64,000 nt of DNA from JBGNFV01 sp049645705. GTDB taxonomy: Bacteria > Bacteroidota > Bacteroidia > Cytophagales > Cyclobacteriaceae. Below are positions 1 through 9,043 of the stretch, piece after piece. Below the pieces are notes generated by a model. The model saw only the letters and a program-made list of their open reading frames with translations. It did not search any database and was not told the origin of the DNA. Location of the stretch: NCBI GenBank assembly GCA_049645705.1, contig JBARUK010000055.1, positions 1-64,000 of the forward strand, in the 5' to 3' direction. Position 1 is the first letter of the stretch; the number at the start of each line of letters is the position of its first letter. The translations under genes were made by a program, and so were the position numbers.

Positions 1-450
1 CCCCACCCCCAACCCATAGACCCAATAGACCAGCTACCCCCCCTGACTACCGAAGGCAAAGGCACATTTGGCTGCCTGGTAAATGGCGAGGCTTTTGTAA
101 GCAGGTATCCGGATGCACTGGCGGATTATACGGTGTTTGATAATATGAATATTAGGGTTGATTTTAAAAGCCCTCAAAGTGCTTTAAGCATAACACTTAG
201 AAACTATAACATGGAAGAAGGGTACATGGAGGTCAAAGATTCTTCCACTGCCTTTTTTACAATTTATGCCAACAGTCGGCCATTTTGCGATTACTCTAGT
301 TCTGAACTTATAGATGGATGGGTAAACATTATAGAATTCGAGCCATTTGAAGAATTTATTTCTGGAGATTTTGAATTGATCTTTTATGATGAGAACTGCG
401 ATACTGTACGCATAACAGATGGCAGATTTGACCTTCCCCTTGTCTGGTAA
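1..450 (+). CDS. 3' part of a small lipoprotein-like protein (DUF6252-like)
   Basis: The reading frame is open from the first base of the window and ends at TAA 448-450, so the 5' end lies outside. The visible 149 residues begin with a Pro/Asp-rich linker and then LPPLTTEGKGTFGCLVNGEAF. A run of this kind, LPP-(4 to 6)-G-x-x-T-F-G-C-x-V-N-G, is familiar from short Bacteroidota lipoproteins of the DUF6252 type, in which it follows the lipidated cysteine closely. A GTG at 133 could be called as a start, but the conserved motif upstream of it shows the gene is longer. No function is known. It lies 46 bp upstream of the large secreted protein on the same strand and may be co-transcribed with it. 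Confidence 0.6.
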   Translation, partial: PHPQPIDPIDQLPPLTTEGKGTFGCLVNGEAFVSRYPDALADYTVFDNMNIRVDFKSPQSALSITLRNYNMEEGYMEVKDSSTAFFTIYANSRPFCDYSSSELIDGWVNIIEFEPFEEFISGDFELIFYDENCDTVRITDGRFDLPLVW

Positions 451-496
451 CCCTTTCTATTGATATACTCAATCCTTTACTAACTATATAAATCCT

Positions 497-3400
497 ATGA
501 AAAAACTTTCCATACGCCTGGTGGCGGTAATGGCCGGGCTTACTGTGTGCTTTACTGCCTACTGTCAGGCTGAAGACGACCTGCACGAGCGCATGCGCTA
601 CGTATTCGGACAGGTAGACACCGCCCGGATCACGACTAACCTGCTCTATGACTATGGCTATACCCTGAATGACGTAAAAGCCTATGATGGTGCGGCAGGC
701 AATACGGCTGCCACGGACTACATGGGCTGGCAGGGGCTGTATGCTTCGCTGTACACTATGCAGTTTAGCCGCCAGACTATGGAAGAACCGGCTACTGTGC
801 ACAGCCGGATCATGCAAAGCAGTGTGGCGGTAACGGACAGCCTGGGCTCTTATGACCCGAGCAGCCCCGTGACTATGCCTGTACTTAGCTACGCCTACCA
901 GGCCCTGCAGGATGATGCCGTGAGCAGCGGCTACGTAGAGATAGTGGATGACCAGATCCGGCACCGCATCGGTGTCCCTTTTGATCTGCGCTACGCGGTA
1001 GCTATGGCCCCCAGACGTAGTATGCTGAGGGGTAGCAGGCAGCGGCTGGTATTTGTGGACAGCCTGTACTTCAGTAATATGGACGGTGCTATGCCCACGC
1101 TATCAGTAGATGCAGGCAGCGGACAGGGCTGGCGGGCAGCAGCCTGGAACCAGGCAGTACAGGTATACTATGGTACGGAAGGTATAAAGGACATACGCCT
1201 GCGGCTGACGTATGCGGACGGTACGGTACGCGAAGCCTATACGCAGCTACAGATAACGGACATACCGGACGTAGCCAAGCGCACCACTACCGGCCGCTAC
1301 ACAGGCCGCCCGCGCGAAACGAACACCTTCGGCCTACTGGGAGACGGAGCGGAGGTAACGGTGGTGTATGCTAATGATGCCGCTGAGATGCACAAACCCC
1401 TGATCGTGGTAGAAGGCTTCGATGCCTGGCATTTGATTACTCCGGATGATCCTAACCAAAATTATGATGTGAATAATTTTCTTAATGGACTAAACAATGG
1501 AGGGATAGCTTTTGAGGCCAATGTAGAACTTACAGGTCAACGCCTTTCCGACTACCTCGAAGAGAACAACTACGACATTGTATTTGTGGACTGGCATGAC
1601 GGTACCCGGCCCTACAGCTTTAACAGTAATGTGCTGCTGGAGGTGATCCGCTGGGTAAACGGCCGCAAGGCCCTGGCCGGCAGTACGGAAGGCAATGTGC
1701 TTATGGGCCTGAGCATGGGGGGTATTACGGCGGCGGCGGCCCTTATACTGGCCGACACTGAAGGCTATGACGATGAGACTACGCTGTTTATCAGTAATGA
1801 CGTGCCCTGGCAGGGAGCCAATGTGCCTGTGTCTTTCCAACTGGGCCTGAAGCATGTGGCGGGTCTGAAACTACGGGTGGGGGGTATATTTGGCCTGTTT
1901 GGTAAGAAGCTGATGATACGTGACCTGGTACCGCAGGTAGGCCTGGCCATGACGGTGGCAGAGACAGGCGCGGCGCAGTCGCTGCTGCGCTACCAGGCGG
2001 GCGGCCAGGGTGACCATGTAAGTCTGCTGGACCGGCCTGATGGTGATCCGAACCTGGAGTTTATCCGCAACTATGACTTTATAGACCCTGCGGAAACGCG
2101 TATGGTGGCCCTGTCTAACGGGTATGAATGCGGCGAGCAGCTACCCTTTGCGGCAGGTACTACGCTGTTAGCGCTTAGCGGTGAGTACACTATCCCGTAC
2201 CTGTGGAACCTGCTGGGTACGGCCCTTACGCCCTTTACCGGTAGACCCGATCTGTTTGTACTGGGGGCGGTGACGACCAAAAGCGACCTGAAGTGGGACA
2301 TAAAGCTAAATGCCCTGCCGGACGACGGCCCGGCCCGGATATACCGTAACAAGGTGTGGTTTGATAAAAAGATACTGGGCCTCATACCCATAAGCCAGAA
2401 CTTTACGGAAGTAAACATAAACAGCACGGCGGGCATGCTGCCGCTGGACAATGCACCGGGTGGTACTTATGGCCTTAATAACCTGGACACTCAGATACCC
2501 GAAGAGGTGCTGGAGCTGCTACCGGTGAGGAACTTTAGCTTTGTGCCTACGGTAAGCGCGCTGAATGTGCAGGCACAAAGTGGTGACCGGCCGGGCCGGG
2601 AGGCACTCTACCTTCGCTACAACGGAGGGGAGGCTGCACTACCGCAGGGTCTGATGACGCCTATGGACAACTACATAACGGAAAATGTAACCAACCAGCC
2701 GCACCTGCTGCTGTCGCAGACAAAGGGCCGCTGGCTGGCAGATGAACTGGAAGGTACGGGCTACGGGCAGCCCTGCGCGGGCAACTGCAACTGGCGGCCG
2801 GTAATAACGGTGCCCGGCCGGGTGTGCAGCGGTGAGAATGTGACGGTATCGGTAAATAACCCCTTTGGCTACCCGGTGAGCTGGGTGGTAGGTGCGGGCC
2901 TGCAGGTGGTATCGGCAGACGGTGACTTTATCACGGTACGTCCTCCGGCAGACGTAACTAACGTAAGCTATGAAGTAGCCGCCCGCCTGGATGCGGGGGA
3001 GTGTGGTACCTACCGTACACCGGTAGCCGCCCTACCGGTGGCCACCCTAAGCCAGCAGGCAGCGGATGGCACACTCCAGGGTAATACAAGCCTGTATGTG
3101 GGCTCAGAAAGCACCTTCTATGTAAATGATCTGAGCAACGTAGACAGCTATGAGTGGATAGTACCGGCTGGCTGGCAGGTACAAAGCCCGGGCTGGAAAG
3201 CGTACATAACGCCAACCGGTACCGGCCCGGCCCGCATAACGGTAAATATGCGTAGCGATTGTAACTTTGTGACGGCCTACCTGGACGTATGCGTAGGCGG
3301 CAGTGGCTATAGCTGCCCGGGTGGCAACGAACCCTGCGGAACGGCCCTGAACCCGGAGCCCTGTGGGCCGGGAGGAGGCCCGGGTGATCCGACCGGACGT

Positions 3401-3655
3401 AGTACTCTCCCACTATACTACCCTAACCCGGCCTCGGGGCAGGTGACAATAAGCTTACCTGCTGCAGAAAACCAAAGCGGACGGGCAAGCTACCGTGTAG
3501 AGATACGTGATATGCGGAGAAAAAAGCTGCTGGCAGCCTCATCGAAGGACCCGCAGTTTACGGCAGACATAAGCCATATACCTGCGGGGCTGTACATAAT
3601 AGAGCTTAGCTGGCCAGGCGGGCATGCAAGTGAGCAGTTGGTAGTAGAAAAATGA
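497..3655 (+). CDS. Large T9SS-exported protein with alpha/beta-hydrolase core and C-terminal sorting domain
   Basis: This 1052-residue protein starts at ATG 497 with a signal peptide (residues 1-25, ending AYCQA). The middle part carries an alpha/beta-hydrolase signature: a strand KPLIVVEGFDAW, then FVDWHDG, then the nucleophile elbow GLSMGG at residues 404-409, with Ser406 as the expected nucleophile. Residues of about 770-930 look like PKD/Ig-type beta-sandwich modules with regularly spaced Cys (CSGENVTV, SWVV). The last 84 residues (from about 969) are a type A T9SS sorting domain: YYPNPASGQVTISLP, a basic MRRKK segment, then PAGLYIIEL and a terminal VVEK. It is therefore expected to cross the outer membrane by T9SS and be released or anchored. 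Substrate is unknown; an esterase or lipase role is an inference from the elbow only. The gene looks visibly richer in G+C than its AT-rich flanks. Confidence 0.85.
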   Translation: MKKLSIRLVAVMAGLTVCFTAYCQAEDDLHERMRYVFGQVDTARITTNLLYDYGYTLNDVKAYDGAAGNTAATDYMGWQGLYASLYTMQFSRQTMEEPATVHSRIMQSSVAVTDSLGSYDPSSPVTMPVLSYAYQALQDDAVSSGYVEIVDDQIRHRIGVPFDLRYAVAMAPRRSMLRGSRQRLVFVDSLYFSNMDGAMPTLSVDAGSGQGWRAAAWNQAVQVYYGTEGIKDIRLRLTYADGTVREAYTQLQITDIPDVAKRTTTGRYTGRPRETNTFGLLGDGAEVTVVYANDAAEMHKPLIVVEGFDAWHLITPDDPNQNYDVNNFLNGLNNGGIAFEANVELTGQRLSDYLEENNYDIVFVDWHDGTRPYSFNSNVLLEVIRWVNGRKALAGSTEGNVLMGLSMGGITAAAALILADTEGYDDETTLFISNDVPWQGANVPVSFQLGLKHVAGLKLRVGGIFGLFGKKLMIRDLVPQVGLAMTVAETGAAQSLLRYQAGGQGDHVSLLDRPDGDPNLEFIRNYDFIDPAETRMVALSNGYECGEQLPFAAGTTLLALSGEYTIPYLWNLLGTALTPFTGRPDLFVLGAVTTKSDLKWDIKLNALPDDGPARIYRNKVWFDKKILGLIPISQNFTEVNINSTAGMLPLDNAPGGTYGLNNLDTQIPEEVLELLPVRNFSFVPTVSALNVQAQSGDRPGREALYLRYNGGEAALPQGLMTPMDNYITENVTNQPHLLLSQTKGRWLADELEGTGYGQPCAGNCNWRPVITVPGRVCSGENVTVSVNNPFGYPVSWVVGAGLQVVSADGDFITVRPPADVTNVSYEVAARLDAGECGTYRTPVAALPVATLSQQAADGTLQGNTSLYVGSESTFYVNDLSNVDSYEWIVPAGWQVQSPGWKAYITPTGTGPARITVNMRSDCNFVTAYLDVCVGGSGYSCPGGNEPCGTALNPEPCGPGGGPGDPTGRSTLPLYYPNPASGQVTISLPAAENQSGRASYRVEIRDMRRKKLLAASSKDPQFTADISHIPAGLYIIELSWPGGHASEQLVVEK

Positions 3656-3704
3656 TCTGGTCTGTATACACAGATATGGTATATTTAGCCTATCTATAAC
3701 CTTT

Positions 3705-3737
3705 AAAGGACGGCTGTTATGGCTGTCCTTTTTTTTT
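3705..3737 (+). terminator. Rho-independent terminator after the T9SS cargo gene
   Basis: An inverted repeat (AAAGGACGGC, loop TGTTAT, GGCTGTCCTT, one mismatch) is followed by an unbroken T run to 3737. It lies 50 bp after the stop of the secreted protein and reads on the plus strand. Confidence 0.8.
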
Positions 3738-4223
3738 GGACGGACTTACAACCGCTATCATTTACGAACGCCTCCAAGATGAACAAAAAGGGTAGGCTAA
3801 ACAGCACAAACAAGAATAGTACAATGATGACTGAAACAAAATAATTGTATATATCTAATATATTTGCCATAAATAGGTGCTACACCTAGCCCAGACGCAG
3901 AGGAGATTGAGAGCAGACTGAGAGCACTCCCTGTAAAAGCCCATAGGGTCTCCTGGACAAAACTGCCTCTATTGGTTGTAAAGGGCGATTCTATTTTACC
4001 TATAAATTGTATTTTGACAAGCTTAATATAGGAGCGCAAATATAGGCTTATTTCTTTTATCCAATTTTTACCTGCCAATAAGGAGCAGGAATAAGTTTAG
4101 ATGATATGTCCTGTAGCCGGTAACTTCGCCGTCTATATAAACGGGACCCGGCAGGAGGATGACAAATAACTATCTCAGGTATAAATCCGTATAAGATTAC
4201 ACGTCAAACCAACCTTAGAAGTC
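3738..4223. other. AT-rich intergenic region without a convincing gene
   Basis: Nothing with protein-like composition or a credible start is seen. A 93-codon minus-strand frame (3797-4078) opens with TTG and has no recognisable domain, so it is not called. The region should hold the promoter of the GAF protein, but no good TAnnTTTG element was found close to 4224. Confidence 0.5.
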
Positions 4224-6587
4224 ATGCTGGACAATTTTCCGTTTAGGTCGAGGCTGAGCTTTAAACCACTCATTCAGTACTGGGAAGAAGAATCGAATAA
4301 CCCTGGCTCTCCTATGGGTGATGTGGGTAAGCAACTGCTAAAAAAGCTGGATGAGTACCCTAAGTTTAAGGACTTGGTAGAAAACCCTGATGCTGTAGAT
4401 GACCACCGGGAGATCATAGAAACGATGATGTCTGTACTATTCTCGCCCTATAAGAATAGTCGCGATGCCAGCATGGCCATGGTGCCCTTTCAGTTTAAGC
4501 ACATCTACGCTAACCCTATAGCTGAAGCCATTATAGGCGAAAAGCAGATCTTCCCGAATGAGATCAGAAATATCGACCTCAAAGAGATCATCCATAATAA
4601 GGTCCTTACGGCTTACTTTATCATATTAAAGGAAGTATATGACTACGACGTTGATTTTGACTTCCCTATCATTATTCATAAAGAAGACGAGAAAACGGGT
4701 CTGACGCGGTGCTTCCGCATGCAGCACAATGAAAAGTTCTGTGAGGTAGTGGCTGATAATCCGCCGGAGCTATCTGAGGGTGACATCAAACAACTGGTCT
4801 CTCAACTGGACGACCTGTCGGTGTGGAAGGAAAAGCTGCCACCGGAGCATTTTGAGTTTCAAGGCTTTGTTATCATCAGCCTTATCGATGTGACGGAACA
4901 GGAGGTCATCAGTTCGCTGAAGTATGACCTGCTGGAGAACAGCTATAACATCAATTCGGATAAATTTCACGAGCTGGAGATCAAACTCCGCAATTACTTC
5001 AGGATACCGTCTTTGCAGCTCGGCCTGGGCGGGTTTAACCCTACCCGCGATACGGTGGCTAACTATAAGGAGCAGCTATGGAAGAGCCTGGCCCTGCAAA
5101 AGGATGCCGAAATATCCTGCTGCCAGTTTGCAGGTAGTATATATGAGCAGGTGATCAATGAGCGAAAGCCGATGATACTGCAGTCTCTGGAAGCTTGTGA
5201 GGACCAGAACGCTATAGAAGAGCGCCTGGTGAATGACGGGATAAAGAGCCTGCTGGTAGCGCCGCTGCAGTATGAGGGTGAACTGATAGGTATGCTGGAA
5301 CTGGGGTCTACGGAAGCTAACCAGTTTAACAGCTTTACGCTCTATAAGCTTAAGGAGCTGCTTCCTCTCTTTTCGGTGGCTATGCGCAGAAGTGCGGAGG
5401 AGATCAGAAACAAGATACAGGTAATCATCAAGGAGCAGTTTACTAACATACACCCTACTGTGGAGTGGCGGTTTACTGACGAGGCCATAAAGGCCTACCA
5501 GGATAAAGACAATAAGCAGGATGCGAACTTTGGGAACATTGTGTTTCATAATGTATACCCTATGTATGGCCTGTCTGACATACGGAACAGTTCGCTGGAG
5601 AGAAACAGGGCGATACAGGAAGACCTTATTCATAACCTGAACCTGGTAAACGATGTATTGCAGCAGGCCCACAAGGAAAACCACTGGCCTATACTGGATG
5701 AGTACATCCACCGTATCAACAAAAAGATCAGGAAGATAAAGCCGGGCCTGGTGTCAGGCGATGAATACAACATTCACGAGTTTCTGCACAAGGAACTCAA
5801 CCCGCTCTTTAGCCATATAAGCGAAAGCAGTGATGAGCTGGGTAAGGCGGTGGAATACTATCAGAGTCATATAGACCCCTCTGTAGGTATGGTGTATAAC
5901 CGCAGAAAGGAGTTTGAAGACAGCCTGACTTCTATCAACACGATGATATCTAACTACCTGGATGAGGTAGAACGCGAAGCACAGAGCATATTTCCTCACT
6001 ATTTTGAGAAATACAAGACGGATGGGGTGGAGTACAATATGTACCTGGGGCAGTCACTGGTCAAGAGTAAAAAATTCCATTCTATATACCTGGAAAACTT
6101 CCGCTTATGGCAACTGATGATCACGGCGGAAATAGCGAGGCAGTCTGAAAAGATCAAGAAGGACCTGCCTCTGGTGCTGGACAATACGCACCTGATCCTT
6201 CTGAACAGTGCCCCTATATCTATCCGTTTCCGGCAGGACGAGAAGAAGTTTGACGTGGATGGTGCTTATAATATCCGGTACGAAATAGTCAAAAAACGGA
6301 TAGATAAGGCCTTTATTAAAGGAACGAATGAACGGCTAACGCAGCCGGGCCAGATAGCTGTGGTGTACTCTCAGAGTAAGGAGGCGGATGACTACGGTAA
6401 GTATATTGACTACCTGGTATCTAAAAAATACCTGGAGAAGGAAGTGGAATACCTGGAACTGGAAGAGCTGCAGGGTGTAAAGGGGCTGAAGGCTTTGCGC
6501 GTGGCTGTTAAGGATGACCAGGACAAACAGGATGTCAATGACATAAGCCGGTTACTCAAGGCTGATATCCGCCAGAAGATCACCTGA
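4224..6587 (+). CDS. GAF-domain protein, large cytoplasmic
   Basis: The 787-residue product has no signal peptide or membrane segment. Residues of about 255-400 form a recognisable GAF fold (LEACEDQNAIEERL, then GIKSLLVAPLQYEGELIGMLEL, then a helix into FSVAMRRSAEEIRNKIQ). The N-terminal 250 residues and the long charged C-terminal half, which is helical with coiled-coil character, match no domain I can name. No kinase, GGDEF, HTH or receiver motif is present, so the output is probably by protein contact. Proteins of this length and layout occur as 'GAF domain-containing protein' in Cytophagales, function unknown. It stands alone on the plus strand; its stop is 2 bp from the stop of the convergent methyltransferase. 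Confidence 0.75.
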   Translation: MLDNFPFRSRLSFKPLIQYWEEESNNPGSPMGDVGKQLLKKLDEYPKFKDLVENPDAVDDHREIIETMMSVLFSPYKNSRDASMAMVPFQFKHIYANPIAEAIIGEKQIFPNEIRNIDLKEIIHNKVLTAYFIILKEVYDYDVDFDFPIIIHKEDEKTGLTRCFRMQHNEKFCEVVADNPPELSEGDIKQLVSQLDDLSVWKEKLPPEHFEFQGFVIISLIDVTEQEVISSLKYDLLENSYNINSDKFHELEIKLRNYFRIPSLQLGLGGFNPTRDTVANYKEQLWKSLALQKDAEISCCQFAGSIYEQVINERKPMILQSLEACEDQNAIEERLVNDGIKSLLVAPLQYEGELIGMLELGSTEANQFNSFTLYKLKELLPLFSVAMRRSAEEIRNKIQVIIKEQFTNIHPTVEWRFTDEAIKAYQDKDNKQDANFGNIVFHNVYPMYGLSDIRNSSLERNRAIQEDLIHNLNLVNDVLQQAHKENHWPILDEYIHRINKKIRKIKPGLVSGDEYNIHEFLHKELNPLFSHISESSDELGKAVEYYQSHIDPSVGMVYNRRKEFEDSLTSINTMISNYLDEVEREAQSIFPHYFEKYKTDGVEYNMYLGQSLVKSKKFHSIYLENFRLWQLMITAEIARQSEKIKKDLPLVLDNTHLILLNSAPISIRFRQDEKKFDVDGAYNIRYEIVKKRIDKAFIKGTNERLTQPGQIAVVYSQSKEADDYGKYIDYLVSKKYLEKEVEYLELEELQGVKGLKALRVAVKDDQDKQDVNDISRLLKADIRQKIT

Positions 6588-6589
6588 TC

Positions 6590-7207
6590 CTAAGGCTTTC
6601 TATAGGCTATTGCTTCTATAAATCTCCGGTAGTATACTTTCCTGTCTGCTTCCCGGTATTCATTTTTTGTGAATAGAGAATGGGTATGAGGAATGCTTCT
6701 GTTCTTTAATTTTGCGGTGAGGTGGAAGAACCAAAGCATGACTTTGGTAAGGAATCGCTGCCACATGTTTTGCCTGGAGGTGCCAATAAAGTCTGCATTT
6801 ATCCACATACCTCCCCTCTTCAGGTGAAAATGTAACTTAGACCACAGGCGCCTGGCAGCAGGTTTATCGTAATTGGAAAACAGATAAAAGGTGAGCACGG
6901 CATCGAACTCCGTCACCGATGGGATGTCACGCTCATCTCCCTGTATCCAGGTAATAGAGGCTTGGTGCCGGAGATTTTGAGCCTGTGCGCGACATAGCAT
7001 TTCCTCCGACTTTTCCACGTAGACAATTCGCTCGGGCCTCTGTTTGATTACCTCTTTCAGGAAGCGCCCTGTACCACCCCCAATGATAAGTACTGTGGAC
7101 CCCGAAGGGATAAGATGGATGAAGGCCTTCTGGCTCTGCTCTATGCGGCCAAGGTATACGAGGCTGGCTAACCGATCGTACCAGGGGGCGACTGCATCGT
7201 AATTCAT
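6590..7207 (-). CDS. Class I SAM-dependent methyltransferase
   Basis: The protein has 205 residues. Motif I (VLIIGGGTGRFL, glycines at 43-47) follows YDAVAPWYD, and an acidic motif II is seen at VYVEKSEEML, the usual ribose-binding acid. WIQGDERDIP and the later DAVLTFYLFSNY strand complete a Rossmann methyltransferase fold of the ubiE/Methyltransf_25 type. The ATG overlaps the TGA of the upstream UbiA-like gene (ATGA), which indicates translational coupling. Pairing with a UbiA-family prenyltransferase suggests a lipid or quinone-like substrate, but this is inference from context; the menaquinone enzyme MenG/UbiE is usually longer. Confidence 0.75.
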   Translation of the reverse strand: MNYDAVAPWYDRLASLVYLGRIEQSQKAFIHLIPSGSTVLIIGGGTGRFLKEVIKQRPERIVYVEKSEEMLCRAQAQNLRHQASITWIQGDERDIPSVTEFDAVLTFYLFSNYDKPAARRLWSKLHFHLKRGGMWINADFIGTSRQNMWQRFLTKVMLWFFHLTAKLKNRSIPHTHSLFTKNEYREADRKVYYRRFIEAIAYRKP

Positions 7208-8037
7208 AACAGCAGTATCAGGCCCGGTATCATAAACGCGCCATCCCCAAAGGCTCTGTACCTCTCATTTACCCTGAAATAAGCCGGGAACAGCCCTAAG
7301 AAAACCAGAGTAGCCAGCATGCAAAACAGTACTACCTGATACCACCATGCGGTACTTATGGGAGTACTGGTCAGTAATCCGTAAGCTATGCTTAGGCCTG
7401 TGAGCCCGAAGAGGGCTGATACGAGCCGGAAGGACTTTCTGCTGCCTATCTTCAGAACGAGCGACGAGTGCCCGTCTGCCCGGTCGGTGTCTTGCTCATA
7501 CCAGGCAAAAAGGACCAGATTGGCAAAGGCCAGCAGGAGATACTGCCCGAATAAGAGATATAAATAAGGGAAAGAGGCCTGGTGAGAAAGGCTCACAGGG
7601 GCAGTAAAAATACCCAATACGTAGACTAAGGCGATAAACAACTCTTTCTGAAAGGCTGTCCTGAGCTTAAATAACCTAAGCGTGAGGAAGTATACCAGCG
7701 TAACGGCACTGACGGCCAAACCTGCTATAAGTGTGGAGCGAGGTATCTTAAATAGCAGTACTACTCCTGATAAGGCAAACAGGGTGATGGCTATGGCAAG
7801 TACGGAAAAGTACCTCTGGTGGAAACGGTGCCTGGGTGTATGGGCTTCGTGGTCGATCTTTCGTGCGTCGATAAGATGATCGAAGGTATAGACGACCCAT
7901 ACGGCAAAGCATAAAGCCAGTAGTACGGGCACTCCCGGGTCTACATTCAGCAGGCGTGACAGTGCCAGTGTTGAAAACAATGCACCTGCTACTACATCCA
8001 GGCTGAGGGTTCGTATATACGCATATACCTTTTCCAA
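7204..8037 (-). CDS. UbiA-superfamily membrane prenyltransferase-like protein
   Basis: This 277-residue protein has about eight hydrophobic segments. Two aspartate-rich sites characteristic of UbiA prenyltransferases are visible: D53-x3-D57-x4-D62 (FDHLIDARKID) at the cytoplasmic end of an early helix, and D183/D185/D188 (YEQDTDRADG) after a middle helix. It may attach or process a prenyl chain, but the substrate cannot be read. The start is unusual: the frame begins at a TTG (8035-8037) only about 15 bp after the atpG terminator hairpin, with no early in-frame ATG, so expression may depend on read-through from the ATP-synthase operon or a weak start. The next gene, a methyltransferase, overlaps it by 4 bp. 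Confidence 0.65.
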   Translation of the reverse strand: MEKVYAYIRTLSLDVVAGALFSTLALSRLLNVDPGVPVLLALCFAVWVVYTFDHLIDARKIDHEAHTPRHRFHQRYFSVLAIAITLFALSGVVLLFKIPRSTLIAGLAVSAVTLVYFLTLRLFKLRTAFQKELFIALVYVLGIFTAPVSLSHQASFPYLYLLFGQYLLLAFANLVLFAWYEQDTDRADGHSSLVLKIGSRKSFRLVSALFGLTGLSIAYGLLTSTPISTAWWYQVVLFCMLATLVFLGLFPAYFRVNERYRAFGDGAFMIPGLILLL

Positions 8038-8042
8038 GGGCG

Positions 8043-8077
8043 TAAAATAAAAAAAGCCCGTCTGAATGACGGGCTTT
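8043..8077 (-). terminator. Rho-independent terminator after atpG
   Basis: Reading the minus strand, a perfect 10-bp stem (AAAGCCCGTC, 5-nt loop, GACGGGCTTT) is followed by a T-rich tract (TTTTATTTTA). It closes the ATP-synthase operon 22 bp past the atpG stop. Confidence 0.85.
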
Positions 8078-8099
8078 CCTATAAATAAACTTAATGTCT

Positions 8100-8993
8100 T
8101 TATTTGCTTCCCAAAGCTTCGGCTCCGGCCACGATCTCCAGGATCTCTGTTGTAATAGCAGCCTGACGCGTACGGTTGTACATAAGCTTCAGTTCTTTCA
8201 ACAGTTCACCGGCGTTTTCTGTGGCCTTGTCCATGGCTGTCATACGGGCACCATGCTCAGAGGCATTAGATTCAAGCAAGGCTTTGTATAGCTGTATCTT
8301 CAGCGACTTAGGAATAAGCTCCTGAATGATATACTCCTTGTCCGGCTCGTAGATATAGTCTACGTTATTGCTGGTATTGCTTTCTTCTGTCTCATCTACT
8401 TTAGGCACTGGCAGCCACTGCTCAGCACGAACGAATTGTGTCGCCACGTTTTTGAATTCATTGTAGATGATCTCTACGCGGTCGAACTCACCGTTCTTAA
8501 AGCCTTCCATGGCATACTCTGCCACCTCACGTGCCGTTTCGAAGCTGAGGTTAGAGAATGTGTCTTTGTAGGTATCTATGATCTTATAGTCCCTTCTGTT
8601 AAGGTAATCATAGACCTTTTTACCTACTGGCAATATGTACAGATTACCGGCAGCCTGCTGACTGGCGTACCTGTCAGCAGCCAGTTGGGCCGTACGCCTG
8701 TTGATGTTGGCATTGAAAGCACCGCACAGTCCTTTGTCGGAAGATACAGGGATAAGAAGCACCTTTTTAGGCTCTCTTTCAACTGAATATTCACTGGACC
8801 CGGAGTCTTCACCAACTGAGGCAGAAACGTTTTGCAGGATAGTTGTGAGCTTTTCAGCATAAGGACGCATCTGTACAATGCTGTCCTGCGCTCTTCTCAG
8901 TTTGGCAGCCGCCACCATTTTCATGGCTTTGGTGATCTGCTGAGTCGATGACACAGATTTAATCCTGCTTTTTACTTCCTTTAGGTTTGCCAT
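8100..8993 (-). CDS. atpG: ATP synthase F1 gamma subunit
   Basis: The 297-residue protein starts MANLKEVKSRIKSVSSTQQITKAMKMVAAAKL, the conserved N-terminal helix of the rotor shaft, and ends with the matching C-terminal helix (ATENAGELLKELKLMYNRTRQAAITTEILEIVAGA). Gamma forms the central stalk that couples c-ring rotation to catalysis in the F1 head. SDKGLCGAFN, the other family signature, is present near residue 85. It is the last gene of the atp run and is followed by a strong terminator. It is separated from atpA by 50 bp that contain a perfect hairpin with a T run. Confidence 0.97.
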   Translation of the reverse strand: MANLKEVKSRIKSVSSTQQITKAMKMVAAAKLRRAQDSIVQMRPYAEKLTTILQNVSASVGEDSGSSEYSVEREPKKVLLIPVSSDKGLCGAFNANINRRTAQLAADRYASQQAAGNLYILPVGKKVYDYLNRRDYKIIDTYKDTFSNLSFETAREVAEYAMEGFKNGEFDRVEIIYNEFKNVATQFVRAEQWLPVPKVDETEESNTSNNVDYIYEPDKEYIIQELIPKSLKIQLYKALLESNASEHGARMTAMDKATENAGELLKELKLMYNRTRQAAITTEILEIVAGAEALGSK

Positions 8994-9001
8994 ATTGTAT
9001 C

Positions 9002-9028
9002 AAAAAGGCACCGGAAGAGTTCCGGTGC
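9002..9028 (-). terminator. Hairpin with short U-tract between atpA and atpG
   Basis: On the minus-strand transcript a perfect 9-bp stem (GCACCGGAA, loop CTC, TTCCGGTGC) lies 15 bp after the atpA stop and is followed by CTTTTT. It has the form of an intrinsic terminator but sits inside the operon, so it probably acts as a partial terminator or a 3'-end stabiliser for the atpA message. Confidence 0.7.
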
Positions 9029-9043
9029 GCTCATTATCAATAA

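Noticed and set aside
3797..4078. 93-codon minus-strand frame in the gap before the GAF gene
   Set aside because: It opens with TTG, has no recognisable domain or conserved neighbour, and lies in AT-rich sequence where such frames arise by chance.
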